DNA of 64,000 nt from JBJMLO01 sp045805265 (GTDB taxonomy: Bacteria > Actinomycetota > UBA4738 > JACQTL01), in NCBI GenBank assembly GCA_045805265.1, contig JBJMLO010000015.1, positions 119,366-183,365 of the forward strand. Direction: 5' to 3'. The position numbers were made by a program, and so were the translations under genes. The notes below the pieces were generated by a model. That model was not told where the DNA came from. It saw nothing but the letters and a program-made list of their open reading frames with translations, and did no database searches. Of the stretch, positions 16,602-25,409 are shown in pieces (within the stretch, counting starts at the first letter, position 1; every line of letters starts with the position of its first letter).

Positions 16602-17228
16602 TCAGGTCGGCGGGGTGGCGGTCGCATACTGCGGGCGCCCGGTGGGCCGGTAGACCTGGATCGTCACCCCGCTGGGCGTGGCTCGCGAGTCGATCAGGTC
16701 GAGCGCGGTGTCCGGGCCGGTGTCGGGGAATAGCCGCGTGCCCTGGCCGATGACCACGGGATAGGTGAGCAGGGTGACCTCGTCGACCAGGTGGTTGTCG
16801 AACAGCCAGCGGACCAGGCTGCCGCTGCCGTGCACCTGCAGCTCACCCGCCGGCTCGGCTTTCAGCCCGCCGACGGCCGCCGCGAGGTCTCCGGAGAGGA
16901 CGGTCGTGTCCGCCCATTGCGGGTCGGTGAGCGTGGTCGATGCCACGTACTTGGGCTTCGTGTTCAACGCCGTCCAGATCGGGCTGTCGCCCGGATCGTC
17001 CCACATTCCCCAGGAGCCGGCGAAGATCTCGTAGGTCCGCCGGCCGAGCAGGAACGCGTCGGCGCGCTGGAAGACCTCGCCGACGAACGCCGTGCCCTCC
17101 TCGTCCCGCCCGAACAGCGGCAGGGCCCATCCGCCGCGCTCGAATCCGCCCCTCCGGTCCTCATTGGGCCCGCCGAGTCCCTGCATCACTCCGTCGACGG
17201 AGACGTGCGTGACGGTCGTCAGTTTCAT
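16602..17228 (-). CDS. Dihydrofolate reductase family (RibD C-terminal-like) protein
   Basis: 208 residues from ATG 17228 with AAGGAGG upstream. VTHVSVDGVMQGLGG at the start, ADAFLLGRRTYEIFAG near residue 66, and VHGSGSLVRWLFDNHLVDEV near residue 142 match the RibD C-terminal reductase family, NADPH-dependent enzymes of varied or unknown substrate (YyaP/YwjB-like). It does not lie near riboflavin genes, so a role there is unlikely. A second, only distantly similar member is at 28762-29403. Confidence 0.85.
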   Translation of the reverse strand: MKLTTVTHVSVDGVMQGLGGPNEDRRGGFERGGWALPLFGRDEEGTAFVGEVFQRADAFLLGRRTYEIFAGSWGMWDDPGDSPIWTALNTKPKYVASTTLTDPQWADTTVLSGDLAAAVGGLKAEPAGELQVHGSGSLVRWLFDNHLVDEVTLLTYPVVIGQGTRLFPDTGPDTALDLIDSRATPSGVTIQVYRPTGRPQYATATPPT

Positions 17229-17402
17229 GGGTTCCTCCTTGGCTCTCATTTGACCGCACCGAGGCGCAGATCTCATCGGTCGAGCGTGGCTCCGTGCTGC
17301 AAGCTCACTCTGCTAGGGGCGACCGCGTCAATCCGGATGACACGCCCGTTCTCCAGATCAGGTCAGATCGCCAGCGATGCGCGAGCGCGAACGGCGCGCG
17401 GA

Positions 17403-17804
17403 TCAATCCTGCCGCGTCAGCGTGCGCCAGCCACCGGCGCGGTTATTGGCGATGATGGCTTTGAACATGTCGGTCAGCGCCCTCGCGTCGATCCGCTCGC
17501 CCTGACGAATTGCGACCGTGCGTGCCGTCTTGTTGTCCTCGCCAGAGGTGATGATGCCATCGGGATCAGGGACGATCGGGTCGTACAGAAACACGTTGAC
17601 GTGGTCCTTGGCCGCGAGCAGGGCGCAGATGTTTCCCTCCAGGACGAAGTACGGGCGGTTGGTGCGCTTGATCGTCTCCACGACGTCCCGATCGGCTGCG
17701 TGCACCAGAGTGCGCACCTCGCGGCAGATTGACTGCTGCCAGTCGGGGAGGGCATCGATATAGGTGTCAACGCGAGGGTCCGCAGCGAAGGGCACGTTCC
17801 CCAC
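17403..17804 (-). CDS. DUF1801 domain protein
   Basis: 133 residues. VDTYIDALPDWQQSICREVR near the start, ETIKRTNRPYFVLEGNIC and KDHVNVFLYD are the pattern of DUF1801/YdhG-like proteins, a frataxin-like or iron-chaperone-like fold of unknown action, followed by an IDARALTDMFKAIIANN helix. The GTG at 17804 is chosen because similarity begins right after it; the longer Arg/Ser/Pro-rich upstream frame is not protein-like. The start remains uncertain (GTG 17795 is possible). Confidence 0.7.
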   Translation of the reverse strand: MGNVPFAADPRVDTYIDALPDWQQSICREVRTLVHAADRDVVETIKRTNRPYFVLEGNICALLAAKDHVNVFLYDPIVPDPDGIITSGEDNKTARTVAIRQGERIDARALTDMFKAIIANNRAGGWRTLTRQD

Positions 17805-17880
17805 GATAGCCCGACGCTCGTCGCTCGGCTCGGTCCGCCGTGCGCGCGATTCGGTGGGCGGCACAGAGGCGGGCGCTGCG

Positions 17881-19449
17881 TCAGGCGCTCTCGAGTTCCT
17901 CTTCCTCGTCGAGCAGGCGGATGACCTCGGCCTCGGTCGGGGCCTCGGCGACCGGGGTCGACGGCTCGCGGTCACGCGGCCGCATCACGGGGATCGTCAG
18001 CGTGACCACGAGTGCCGCCGCGATCAGGATGATCGCCCCGACGACCAGTGCTCGTGCATACCCGTCGGTGAGGGCCGCGGCCACCCGTCCCGGCGAGGAG
18101 GCGGCACCAACCAGAACCCCGGTGGTTCGCGTGGCCGCCACCGTCGACAGCACCGCCAGCCCGATCGAGGCGCCGATGAAGCGCGAGGTGTTCAGCAGGC
18201 CGGAGGCGAGCCCGGCGTCCTCACGGGGGACGCCGGCCGTCGCCGCCACCGTGGCCGGCGTCACCGACAGCCCCATCCCCAGGCCGATCAGCACGAACGG
18301 GCCCAGCAGGTCCCCGAGGAACGTGCTGCCCGGCGTGATCTGCGAGAGCCACACCACGCCGGTGGCCGTCGCGGCCGTCCCGGCGAGGAGCATGGGCCGC
18401 GAGCCGATCCTCGCGATGAGGCGGGACGCGACCTGCGACCCGCCCGCGATGAGGACCGTCTGGGGGAGGAACGCGAGCCCGGCCTGCAGCGGGGTGTAGC
18501 CCAGGACCCGCTGCATGAAGAGTGTCTCGAAGTACCACGTCCCGAACATCGCGGCGAACAGCAGCATCAGGAACGCGTTGCCTCCGGAGAGCGCGCGCGA
18601 GCGGAAGATCCGCAGGGGCATGAGCGGCGACCGGTTGGGCAGCGTCTGGATGACCAGGAACGCCCCGATCAGCGCGATCCCCAGGCCGAGCGGGATCAGC
18701 GTCTGCGGGCTGGTCCACGAGTTGGTCTGCGTCCGCACGATCGCGTAGACCAGGGCCACCAGCCCGCCGGTCACGGTGAGGGCCCCCGCCACGTCGAGCT
18801 TGCGGTGCAGGCTCTCCGACCTGGACTCGGGCAGGAAGGCCCGCGCGGCGATCACGGCCACCACGCCGACGGGGACGTTCACGAACAGGATCCACCGCCA
18901 CGAGATGAGGTCGGTGAGGATCCCGCCGATGAGCGCGCCGGCCGAAGCCCCGGCCGCGGCGACCGCGCTCCACACGCCCAGCGCCCGCGTGCGGGCCGGT
19001 CCCTCGGCGAACGTCGTCGTCAGGATGGTCAGCGTGGCCGGCGCCAGGACCGCGGCCCCCAGCCCCTGCAGCGCCCGGGCCGTGACCAGCATGGACTGGC
19101 TCTGGGCCAGACCACCGAGGAAGCTGGCCGCCGTGAACATGCCGAGCCCTATGAGGAACATCCGCCTGCGTCCGAACAGGTCGGCCGCCCGGCCCCCCAG
19201 CAGCAGGAAGCCGGCGAAGGTCAGCGTGTAGGCGTTCAGCACCCACTGCAGGCCCGACGCGGTGAAGTGCAGCTCGGACTGGATCGAGGGGAGGGCCACG
19301 TTCACGATCGAGATGTCGAGGACCACCATGAACTGCCCCAGGCACACCAGCGCAAGCACGACCCAAGCGGGCACTGCGCGGCGCGACCCCGGCCGTCCGA
19401 TTCCCGTCTCGGCCAGTCGTTCGTCCATCGTCCCGGTCCTCTGCTTCAT
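17881..19449 (-). CDS. DHA2 family (EmrB/QacA) drug efflux MFS transporter
   Basis: 522 residues from ATG 19449 with GGAGGACTCG before it. About 14 membrane segments. The family motif near the end of helix 1, LDISIVNVALPSIQ, and GGRAADLFGRRRMFLIG in loop 2-3 are both present, with proton-antiport motif C-like glycine/proline patterns later (LVTARALQGLGAAVLAPA). A charged 30-residue C-terminal tail follows. Probable proton-driven drug or antiseptic exporter. It is divergent from an MmyB-family regulator with palindromes between them, which suggests local control. Confidence 0.9.
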   Translation of the reverse strand: MKQRTGTMDERLAETGIGRPGSRRAVPAWVVLALVCLGQFMVVLDISIVNVALPSIQSELHFTASGLQWVLNAYTLTFAGFLLLGGRAADLFGRRRMFLIGLGMFTAASFLGGLAQSQSMLVTARALQGLGAAVLAPATLTILTTTFAEGPARTRALGVWSAVAAAGASAGALIGGILTDLISWRWILFVNVPVGVVAVIAARAFLPESRSESLHRKLDVAGALTVTGGLVALVYAIVRTQTNSWTSPQTLIPLGLGIALIGAFLVIQTLPNRSPLMPLRIFRSRALSGGNAFLMLLFAAMFGTWYFETLFMQRVLGYTPLQAGLAFLPQTVLIAGGSQVASRLIARIGSRPMLLAGTAATATGVVWLSQITPGSTFLGDLLGPFVLIGLGMGLSVTPATVAATAGVPREDAGLASGLLNTSRFIGASIGLAVLSTVAATRTTGVLVGAASSPGRVAAALTDGYARALVVGAIILIAAALVVTLTIPVMRPRDREPSTPVAEAPTEAEVIRLLDEEEELESA

Positions 19450-19558
19450 CGAGTCCTCCACATCCGTCCGTGGGCCGCGGACGGTCCATGTGTGTGCCAA
19501 CTCGCGATCCGCCCGCGGAATTCCGACATCGAGCAGAGTCTGCGTCCCGCCGCAGCCG

Positions 19559-19624
19559 GGTACCAGGGCTCCTTCATCCTGGTACCGACAGCACCTGGCA
19601 CCGGGACCGCAGGAGGGCCATACT
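19559..19624. promoter_or_regulatory. Operator and promoter between efflux pump and MmyB regulator
   Basis: A perfect inverted repeat GGTACCAGG (19559-19567) / CCTGGTACC (19578-19586) with a 10-bp spacer is followed by a third half-site CCTGGCACC at 19594-19602. The third site overlaps the -35 (CTGGCA) of the regulator, whose -10 CATACT (19619-19624) ends six bases before ATG 19631. The layout fits autoregulation and repression of the divergent pump. Confidence 0.6.
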
Positions 19625-19630
19625 GGGGCC

Positions 19631-20572
19631 ATGGTCGAGACGGCACCGGTGTTCGAGGCTGGCGACGCCTCCCAGGCGCGTTCCCGAGACCGCGAGCGGC
19701 GAAGGGAGCTGGCCGCGTTCCTGCGAACGCGTAGGGAGCGGGTCGGTCCGGAGGATGTGGGGCTTCCGCCCGGCTACCGCCGGCGCACGCCGGGACTCCG
19801 CCGAGAGGAGGTCGCCCAGCTCTCGGCTGTGGGGGTCACCTGGTACACCTGGCTGGAGCAGGGCCGCCCGATCAACGCGTCGGCCCAGGTCCTCGAGGCC
19901 GTCGCCCGGACCCTCCTGCTCGACGAATCCGAACGCTCGCATCTGTTCACGCTGGCCGGCGTGCCGGACACGACGTCGAGGGCCGCCGAGGTGTGCGAGC
20001 CCGCGATGCGGGAGCTGGTCCTGGCGCTCGACCCGTACCCGGCGTTCGTGGTGACCCCCCGCTACGACATCCTCGCCTGGAACCGGGCCGAGGCTTCGCT
20101 CAAGGGGGACTACTCGACACTTCCGGAGCGCTTTCGCAACGTCATGTGGCTACTGTTCACGCAGCCGGCCTGGCGCGAGCTGCTCGTCGACCAGCAGGAC
20201 GTGGCCTACGTGGTGGCCCGGTTCCGGGGCGCCATGGCCGAGCACGTCGGCGAGCCGGCGTGGACCGAGCTGGTGCAAGAGCTGTGCTCGGAGTCGCCGG
20301 AGTTCGCCGCGCTCTGGGAGCGGCACGACGTGGCGGCGGCGACCAACCGGATCAAGCGCTTCCTCCATCCGGAGGTCGGGCTCTTCCGACTCTTCACCAC
20401 GGGCCTGCTGGTCTCCGAGCGCCCCGGGGTCCGGCTGATCGCATGCACGCCGGTCGACGACCAGGCTCGAGCGGCGCTCACGCGGCTGGAGGAGATCGGT
20501 CCGTGGCCGATCGACTGGGTGCTCCCCGAGCCCGTCGAGGACCTGGACATCCGGCCCGCGCTGCAGCGTTAG
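19631..20572 (+). CDS. MmyB-family helix-turn-helix regulator
   Basis: 313 residues. An XRE-type HTH covers about residues 20-95 (RELAAFLRTRRERVGPED, GLRREEVAQLSAVGVTWY, LEQGRPINASAQVLEAVART), then the MmyB-like ligand-binding domain (LDPYPAFVVTPRYDILAWN, RNVMWLLFT, LFRLFTTGLLVSERPGVRL), which is PAS-like and binds fatty-acid-like ligands in studied members. ATG 19631 follows a CATACT box without Shine-Dalgarno, so probably leaderless. Likely controls the divergent DHA2 pump. Its stop overlaps the ptsI stop by four bases, tail to tail. Confidence 0.9.
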   Translation: MVETAPVFEAGDASQARSRDRERRRELAAFLRTRRERVGPEDVGLPPGYRRRTPGLRREEVAQLSAVGVTWYTWLEQGRPINASAQVLEAVARTLLLDESERSHLFTLAGVPDTTSRAAEVCEPAMRELVLALDPYPAFVVTPRYDILAWNRAEASLKGDYSTLPERFRNVMWLLFTQPAWRELLVDQQDVAYVVARFRGAMAEHVGEPAWTELVQELCSESPEFAALWERHDVAAATNRIKRFLHPEVGLFRLFTTGLLVSERPGVRLIACTPVDDQARAALTRLEEIGPWPIDWVLPEPVEDLDIRPALQR

Positions 20573-22305
20573 CTCCCGAGCCGCTCCTCGAGGATCTTCC
20601 GCACACCGGCCGCGTCGTGCGCGTCCGAGATCGCGGCCTCGACGGCCTTGCGGCACTCGTCCAGGGTCACGCGCCGGAGCGCGTCCTTCACCTCGGGGAT
20701 CGCGACCTTGGTCATCGACAGCTCGTCGACGCCGAGCCCGACGAGGGCGGCGGCGACGGTGGGGTCCCCCGCGGCCTCCCCGCAGACCCCGACCCAGGCT
20801 CCGTTCCCATGCCCCGCACCGACCACCCGGCTGATCAGGGAGAGCGCGGACGGCTCGAGCACGTCGGCGAGGTCGGCCACGGCTCCGTTCAGGCGGTCCG
20901 CCGCGAACAGGTACTGGAGCAGGTCGTTCGTGCCGATCGAGAGGAAGTCGGCGTGCGCGGCGATTCTGTGCACATCCAGGGCCGCCGAGGGAACCTCGAT
21001 CATCACCCCGACCTCGGTGCCCGACAGGTCGGCTCGCTCCTCCTCGGCGACCTCGCGGAGGATCGCGCGGGCCTGGAGCAGCTCACGGATCGTCGACACG
21101 AGCGGGAACATGATGGCCAGCCGGCCCGCGTCCTCGCCCGAGACCTCGGCGCCGGCCCGGAGCAGCGCGCGAAGCTGCGTACGGAACAGGTCGGGCCGTT
21201 GCAGGCTGAGCCTGATGCCCCGGAGCCCCATGGCCGGGTTCTCCTCGGGATCGCGCTCCACGAACGGCAAGGGTTTGTCGGCTCCCACGTCCAGGGTCCG
21301 CAGGACCACCCGGTGCCCCGGGAAAGCCCGCAGGACCTCGGCGTAGAACTTCACCTGATCGTCGACCGACGGCGCGGACATCCGGTCCAGGAACAGGAAC
21401 TCCGTGCGAACCAGGCCGCTTCCCTCCCCTCCGGCCTCCACGGCCGCGGGGAGGTGCTGGATCGCGCCGATGTTCGCCGCCAGCTCGACCCGGTGCCCGT
21501 CGGCCGTCTGGCCGGGGCTGTCGCGCAGGGCCAGGAGCTCGTCGCGGCGCCGGTCCTCCTCGCCGATGCGTCGGCGGATCGCGTCGCGCTCCGACGAGCC
21601 GGGGTCCACGATCACGGCCCCGGTCCGTCCATCCACGCTCAGCTGATGTCCGCCGTCGTGGACGGCGTCGATGAGGCCGGGGCACGAGACCACGGCGGGG
21701 ATCCCCAGGGCTCGAGCGAGGATGGCGGCGTGGCTGGTGGGGGAGCCCGTCTCGGTCACGATGCCGGCGATCACATCCGGGTGGATGCTCGCCGTCTGTG
21801 AGGGCGTGAGCTCGTGGGCCACGATCACCGAGCGAACCTTCGGGGCCTCGCCGGCAGTGCTGCGCCCGAGAAGAATCCTCACCGCGCGATCCCGCACGTC
21901 GTCGAGGTCGGCCACCCGTCCGGCGAGGTACTCGTCCGTCGAGCCGGCCAGCAGCTCCCGGAAGCTGCGGAACGCCTCGACCACCGCTCGCTCCGCGGAA
22001 GCGCCGGCCCCGATGGCCTCCTCCGCCATCAGCTCGAGCTCGGGATCGGCCGCGAACTCCGCCTGCGCCTCGAAGATCCCGGCCTCGTCCGCTCCAGCGG
22101 CGGCCTCGACCGCGCGGGCCAGCTCGAGGAGCTCCTCCTGGGCTCGCTGCAGAGCGGCTCGCAACCGAACCCGCTCCTCCTCGGCCGTCCCCGCCCACGT
22201 CGTCGGGAGATCCGTCTGGAACGGGGGCTGGACGGCCACGACGAAGGCCGGCGCGAGCGCGGCGCCGGGCGCCGCCGCCCTTCCCGTGAGCCTGACGCTC
22301 ATCAT
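20569..22305 (-). CDS. ptsI: PTS enzyme I (phosphoenolpyruvate-protein phosphotransferase)
   Basis: 578 residues. Order: N-terminal HPr-binding helices, the phospho-His segment GIVTETGSPTSHAAILARAL (about residues 180-199), then the PEP-binding barrel with LRTLDVGADKPLPF, MFPLVSTIRELLQA, IGTNDLLQYLFAADR and the active Cys in VGVCGEAAGDP. Takes phosphate from PEP and passes it to HPr. The start ATG overlaps the HPr stop (ATGA), so expression is coupled. Having EI and HPr inside a sugar-specific operon suggests the organism may have few other PTS systems. Confidence 0.95.
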   Translation of the reverse strand: MMSVRLTGRAAAPGAALAPAFVVAVQPPFQTDLPTTWAGTAEEERVRLRAALQRAQEELLELARAVEAAAGADEAGIFEAQAEFAADPELELMAEEAIGAGASAERAVVEAFRSFRELLAGSTDEYLAGRVADLDDVRDRAVRILLGRSTAGEAPKVRSVIVAHELTPSQTASIHPDVIAGIVTETGSPTSHAAILARALGIPAVVSCPGLIDAVHDGGHQLSVDGRTGAVIVDPGSSERDAIRRRIGEEDRRRDELLALRDSPGQTADGHRVELAANIGAIQHLPAAVEAGGEGSGLVRTEFLFLDRMSAPSVDDQVKFYAEVLRAFPGHRVVLRTLDVGADKPLPFVERDPEENPAMGLRGIRLSLQRPDLFRTQLRALLRAGAEVSGEDAGRLAIMFPLVSTIRELLQARAILREVAEEERADLSGTEVGVMIEVPSAALDVHRIAAHADFLSIGTNDLLQYLFAADRLNGAVADLADVLEPSALSLISRVVGAGHGNGAWVGVCGEAAGDPTVAAALVGLGVDELSMTKVAIPEVKDALRRVTLDECRKAVEAAISDAHDAAGVRKILEERLGS

Positions 22306-22565
22306 TCGCCCATCCCGCCCTCGACCAGCCGGACGAGCTCCTTCAGGGCCGCATCGGCGCCCTCGCCCTCGGTCCGGATCACGATGTCGTCGCCCTGATG
22401 GCAGTCGAGCGTGAGGACCGAGAGCACGGACTTTCCGTTCACCTCCCGCCCGTCCTTCCTCACGGTCACGGACGCCGCGGTCGTTGCCGCGGTCTGGGCG
22501 AAGATCTTGGCCGGCCGGGCGTGCAGCCCTGTCGGATTCCGAAGCGTGATGGTGGCCTCAGGCAC
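22302..22565 (-). CDS. ptsH: PTS phosphocarrier protein HPr
   Basis: 87 residues from GTG 22565 with GGGGGA seven bases upstream; this gives the normal HPr length. The phospho-His is in PTGLHARPAKIF (residue 15 region) and the regulatory-Ser region GKSVLSVLTLDCHQGDD is kept. It relays phosphate from EI to the EIIA encoded upstream in the same operon. It lies 51 bp after the kinase gene and overlaps ptsI. Confidence 0.95.
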   Translation of the reverse strand: MPEATITLRNPTGLHARPAKIFAQTAATTAASVTVRKDGREVNGKSVLSVLTLDCHQGDDIVIRTEGEGADAALKELVRLVEGGMGE

Positions 22566-22616
22566 GCTGCAGTCCCCCCTCGACCGGCGACTCATCCAGG
22601 AGGTCCCCGGTGCTCG

Positions 22617-23588
22617 TCATCCGATCCCGCTCCTCGCGTCGAGCACCCGCCCGGCGTCGAGCTCCTCGACCGTCACGCCGGCGACGTCGATGTCGGCCGG
22701 CCCAGGCATCCCCGTCCCGGGCAGCTTGACCGCGGCGGCCCCCCACGCCACCGCGGTGCGCAGCGCCAGAGACCGGTGGTCCCAGGCGGAAAGGAACCCC
22801 GCTAGGGTGGCGTCGCCCGCGCCGACCGTGGAACGGGGAACGACGGGGGCGGTCCACGCCCGCAGGGCGGAGGAGTCGGCGACTGACACGGCACCTTCCC
22901 TCCCCAGCGACACCAGGACGTGGCCAACGCCACGATCCAGCAGCGACGTGGCGCCGGTCGCGACGTCGCCCAGGTTGTGGATCGGAGCGGCCACGGCCTC
23001 GGCCAGCTCCTCGGCGTTGGGCTTGACAAGGTCTGGACCGGCCTCGATCGCCTTGACGAGCGCTGTTCCCGACGTGTCGACCGCCACGCGGACGCCGATC
23101 CGGTGCAGCTCCGTCACCAACGTCGCGTACAGGTCCTCCGGGGCGCCGGGCGGCAGGGTGCCGCACAGCGCGACCCAGTGGGCACCCCGCGACGCCTCGA
23201 CCGTGACCTGGATGAGGCGCGCGATCTCGCCCGGCGAGAGCTGCGGGCCGGGGGCGTTCAGCTTCGTGACCGTTCCATCCGGTTCGACGACGGTCACGTT
23301 CTGGCGAACCGGTTCGGCGATGGGGACCGGAACGACGTCCACGCCGTGGCTCGACAGCAGGTCGAGCAGCTGCTCCCCTCCGCGGCCACCGGCCGGGAGG
23401 ACGGCTCGGGCTGGGATGCCGTTGGCGACCAGCGCCCGGGCCACATTCACGCCCTTCCCGCCGGGGTGCACCCGAGCCGCCGTGGCCCGGATCACCTCGC
23501 CCCGATCGAGGGAGGGAACCTCCATGGTCCGGTCGACGGAGGGGTTCGCGGTGAGGGTGACGATCACCGCGTCGGCTGCCCGGGACAC
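22617..23588 (-). CDS. fruK: PfkB-family 1-phosphofructokinase-type sugar-phosphate kinase
   Basis: 323 residues from GTG 23588 with GGAGCAGG upstream. N-terminal VTLTANPSVDRTMEV and HPGGKGVNVARAL are the FruK/LacC/PfkB pattern; the catalytic GAGDATLAGFLSAW near residue 255 contains the base Asp. FruK makes fructose-1,6-bisphosphate from fructose-1-phosphate, while close relatives act on fructose-6-P or tagatose-6-P. In this operon a dehydrogenase would first make a ketose phosphate, so a 6-phosphate substrate is also plausible; the sequence alone does not decide. Confidence 0.85.
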   Translation of the reverse strand: MSRAADAVIVTLTANPSVDRTMEVPSLDRGEVIRATAARVHPGGKGVNVARALVANGIPARAVLPAGGRGGEQLLDLLSSHGVDVVPVPIAEPVRQNVTVVEPDGTVTKLNAPGPQLSPGEIARLIQVTVEASRGAHWVALCGTLPPGAPEDLYATLVTELHRIGVRVAVDTSGTALVKAIEAGPDLVKPNAEELAEAVAAPIHNLGDVATGATSLLDRGVGHVLVSLGREGAVSVADSSALRAWTAPVVPRSTVGAGDATLAGFLSAWDHRSLALRTAVAWGAAAVKLPGTGMPGPADIDVAGVTVEELDAGRVLDARSGIG

Positions 23589-23619
23589 GACCGTCCTGCT
23601 CCGTAGCTCGACATCTGTG

Positions 23620-24657
23620 TCATGGCTCGATGACCACCTTCAATCCCTCGCCCGACGTCACGATGTCGATGGCCCGATGGATCCCGTCCAGGGGCAACCG
23701 GTGGGTGATCAGATCCGCGACCGGAACCGCCCCGCTCGAGATCAGCGCCAGCGCCTCCCGGTTGTGCTGGGGGGCGGACCCGTATGCCCCCACGACGAAG
23801 AGCTCCTGGTAGTGGACGAGGTTGGAGTCGAACCGGATGACCGGGTTGTCCCGGGGCAGCCCCCCGAACAGGGAGATGCGACCCCGGCGCGCGGCCATCT
23901 CCAGGGCCTGCTCCTGGGCCTGGCCGGCGGCGGTGGCGGTCACCACGACGTCCGCACCGCGACCGTCCGTCAGCTTGCGGACCGCGTCGACGGGATCCTC
24001 CTTCGAGCCGTCGACGAGCGCGTCGGGCCGGGCGCGATCCGCGAGGTCCAGTCGCGCCCGATTGACGTCCGCCATGATGACGGTCGCGGCGCCGCGGGCC
24101 CGGGCCAGGCGAACGTGGAGGCAGCCGATCGGTCCCGCGCCGAGGATGACGACGACGTCTCCCTCACCGACCCCAGCGATCTCCTGACCGTTCAGGACGC
24201 AGGCGAGGGGCTCCGTGAGGCTCGCCTGCTCGAACGGAACGTGGTCGGGGATCCGGTTGACCCCGTCGCGATCGAGCACTCTCCGAGGCACGCGCATGAA
24301 CTCGGCGAAGCCACCGTCGTACTGGTAGCCCATGGACTCCAGGTCCTCGCACACGGTCTCCTGCCCCTTGCGGCAGTAGAAGCAGACCCCGCACGGGATG
24401 GCCGCGATGACCTGGACCCGGTCCCCCGGGGACCAGCCGCCGGCTCCCGAGCCCACCTCGGCGACCTCCCCGGCGATCTCGTGGCCGAGGACGCGCGGGA
24501 GGGAGATGTGGTGGTGTCCGTGATGGAAGATCTTCGCGTCCGTCCCGCAAGTCGCGCACGATCGCACCCGGATGGTCAGCTCACCGGGTCCCGCATCGGG
24601 AACCGGAAGGTCCTCCACCCGGAGGTCGCCGGGCGCATGGAGTCTCGCCACCCTCAT
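23620..24657 (-). CDS. Zinc-dependent polyol(-phosphate) dehydrogenase, GatD/sorbitol type
   Basis: 345 residues of the medium-chain dehydrogenase family. The catalytic zinc site is Cys in SCATCGTDAKIF and His-Glu in LGHEIAGEVAEVG; the structural zinc site has four Cys in CGVCFYCRKGQETVC; NAD(P) binds at VVVILGAGPIGCLHVRLARA. The ATG at 24657 overlaps the EIIA stop. Its place between a mannitol-type EIIA and a PfkB kinase implies oxidation of the phosphorylated polyol brought in by the PTS (galactitol-, arabitol- or mannitol-phosphate). The usual mannitol-1-phosphate dehydrogenase (MtlD) is of another family, which makes the substrate interesting. Confidence 0.85.
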   Translation of the reverse strand: MRVARLHAPGDLRVEDLPVPDAGPGELTIRVRSCATCGTDAKIFHHGHHHISLPRVLGHEIAGEVAEVGSGAGGWSPGDRVQVIAAIPCGVCFYCRKGQETVCEDLESMGYQYDGGFAEFMRVPRRVLDRDGVNRIPDHVPFEQASLTEPLACVLNGQEIAGVGEGDVVVILGAGPIGCLHVRLARARGAATVIMADVNRARLDLADRARPDALVDGSKEDPVDAVRKLTDGRGADVVVTATAAGQAQEQALEMAARRGRISLFGGLPRDNPVIRFDSNLVHYQELFVVGAYGSAPQHNREALALISSGAVPVADLITHRLPLDGIHRAIDIVTSGEGLKVVIEP

Positions 24658-25094
24658 TGCTTCGCCTCCTCCAGGGCCAGAATCGCGCGCACGTCCTCGA
24701 TCCGCTCCGCGCCGCGCAGGCGCGCGGCCTGCTCCGGCACGACCAACACCTGAGCGAGACGAGCGAGGAGCCCGACGTGCTCGTCCCCGACGGCGGCGAT
24801 GCCGACACACACGCTCACGGTGTCGTCGCCCCACTCGACGCCGTCCGGGAACTGCAGGAACGCCAGCCTGGTCTCACGGATCCACCGCCTGCTCTCGTCG
24901 GTCCCGTGGGGAATCGCGAACCCTTCGCCCAACGAGGTGGAGATCTGCCGCTCCCGCACGAGCATCGCGTCGACGTACGGGACCTCGACCGCTCCGATCT
25001 CCACCAGGACGTTCCCGGACTGGCGGACGGCGTCGAACCGATCCGAGGCTCGCAACCCGAGACGGACCGCGTCGGAGGGAAGGAGCTCACCCAT
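24654..25094 (-). CDS. PTS mannitol/fructose-type EIIA component
   Basis: 146 residues. The phospho-His region STSLGEGFAIPHGTDESR (about residues 52-69) is that of the mannitol/fructose EIIA family, and GVEWGDDTVSVCVGIAAVGD follows. It accepts phosphate from HPr and gives it to the Cys of EIIB. Encoded as a free protein, four bases after the EIIB stop and overlapping the dehydrogenase start. Confidence 0.92.
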   Translation of the reverse strand: MGELLPSDAVRLGLRASDRFDAVRQSGNVLVEIGAVEVPYVDAMLVRERQISTSLGEGFAIPHGTDESRRWIRETRLAFLQFPDGVEWGDDTVSVCVGIAAVGDEHVGLLARLAQVLVVPEQAARLRGAERIEDVRAILALEEAKQ

Positions 25095-25097
25095 CGT

Positions 25098-25409
25098 CTA
25101 CCCCTCGAGGGGGCCTCCCTCCTTGATCGCCTCGACGACCCGGTCGAACGCCGGGTCGCCGAGGAACATGTCGAAGGGTACGACCACCTTGTCGGGAGCC
25201 ACGTTCCGGGCGGTGGCCTCGAGCCCGCGATGGGTGACGATGACGTCCGCATCGGCAGGAATCCGAGCGACCGGCGCATGCTCCACCTCCACCTCGGTGC
25301 CCTTCAGGCGCTGTCGGAGTTGGCTCACCAGCAGCACGCTGCTGCCCATCCCGGCCTCGCAGGCCACGACCACCTTCCGGACGTCGCTCCCCTGGATCGC
25401 AGACATCAT
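25098..25409 (-). CDS. PTS mannitol-type EIIB component
   Basis: 103 residues. The phospho-Cys is in VVVACEAGMGSSVLLVSQL near residue 17, the signature loop of mannitol/lactitol-type EIIB. It hands phosphate to the substrate bound by EIIC. Start ATG 25409 (or the following ATG) overlaps the EIIC stop. In many bacteria this is fused to EIIC as MtlA; here it is separate. Confidence 0.92.
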   Translation of the reverse strand: MMSAIQGSDVRKVVVACEAGMGSSVLLVSQLRQRLKGTEVEVEHAPVARIPADADVIVTHRGLEATARNVAPDKVVVPFDMFLGDPAFDRVVEAIKEGGPLEG

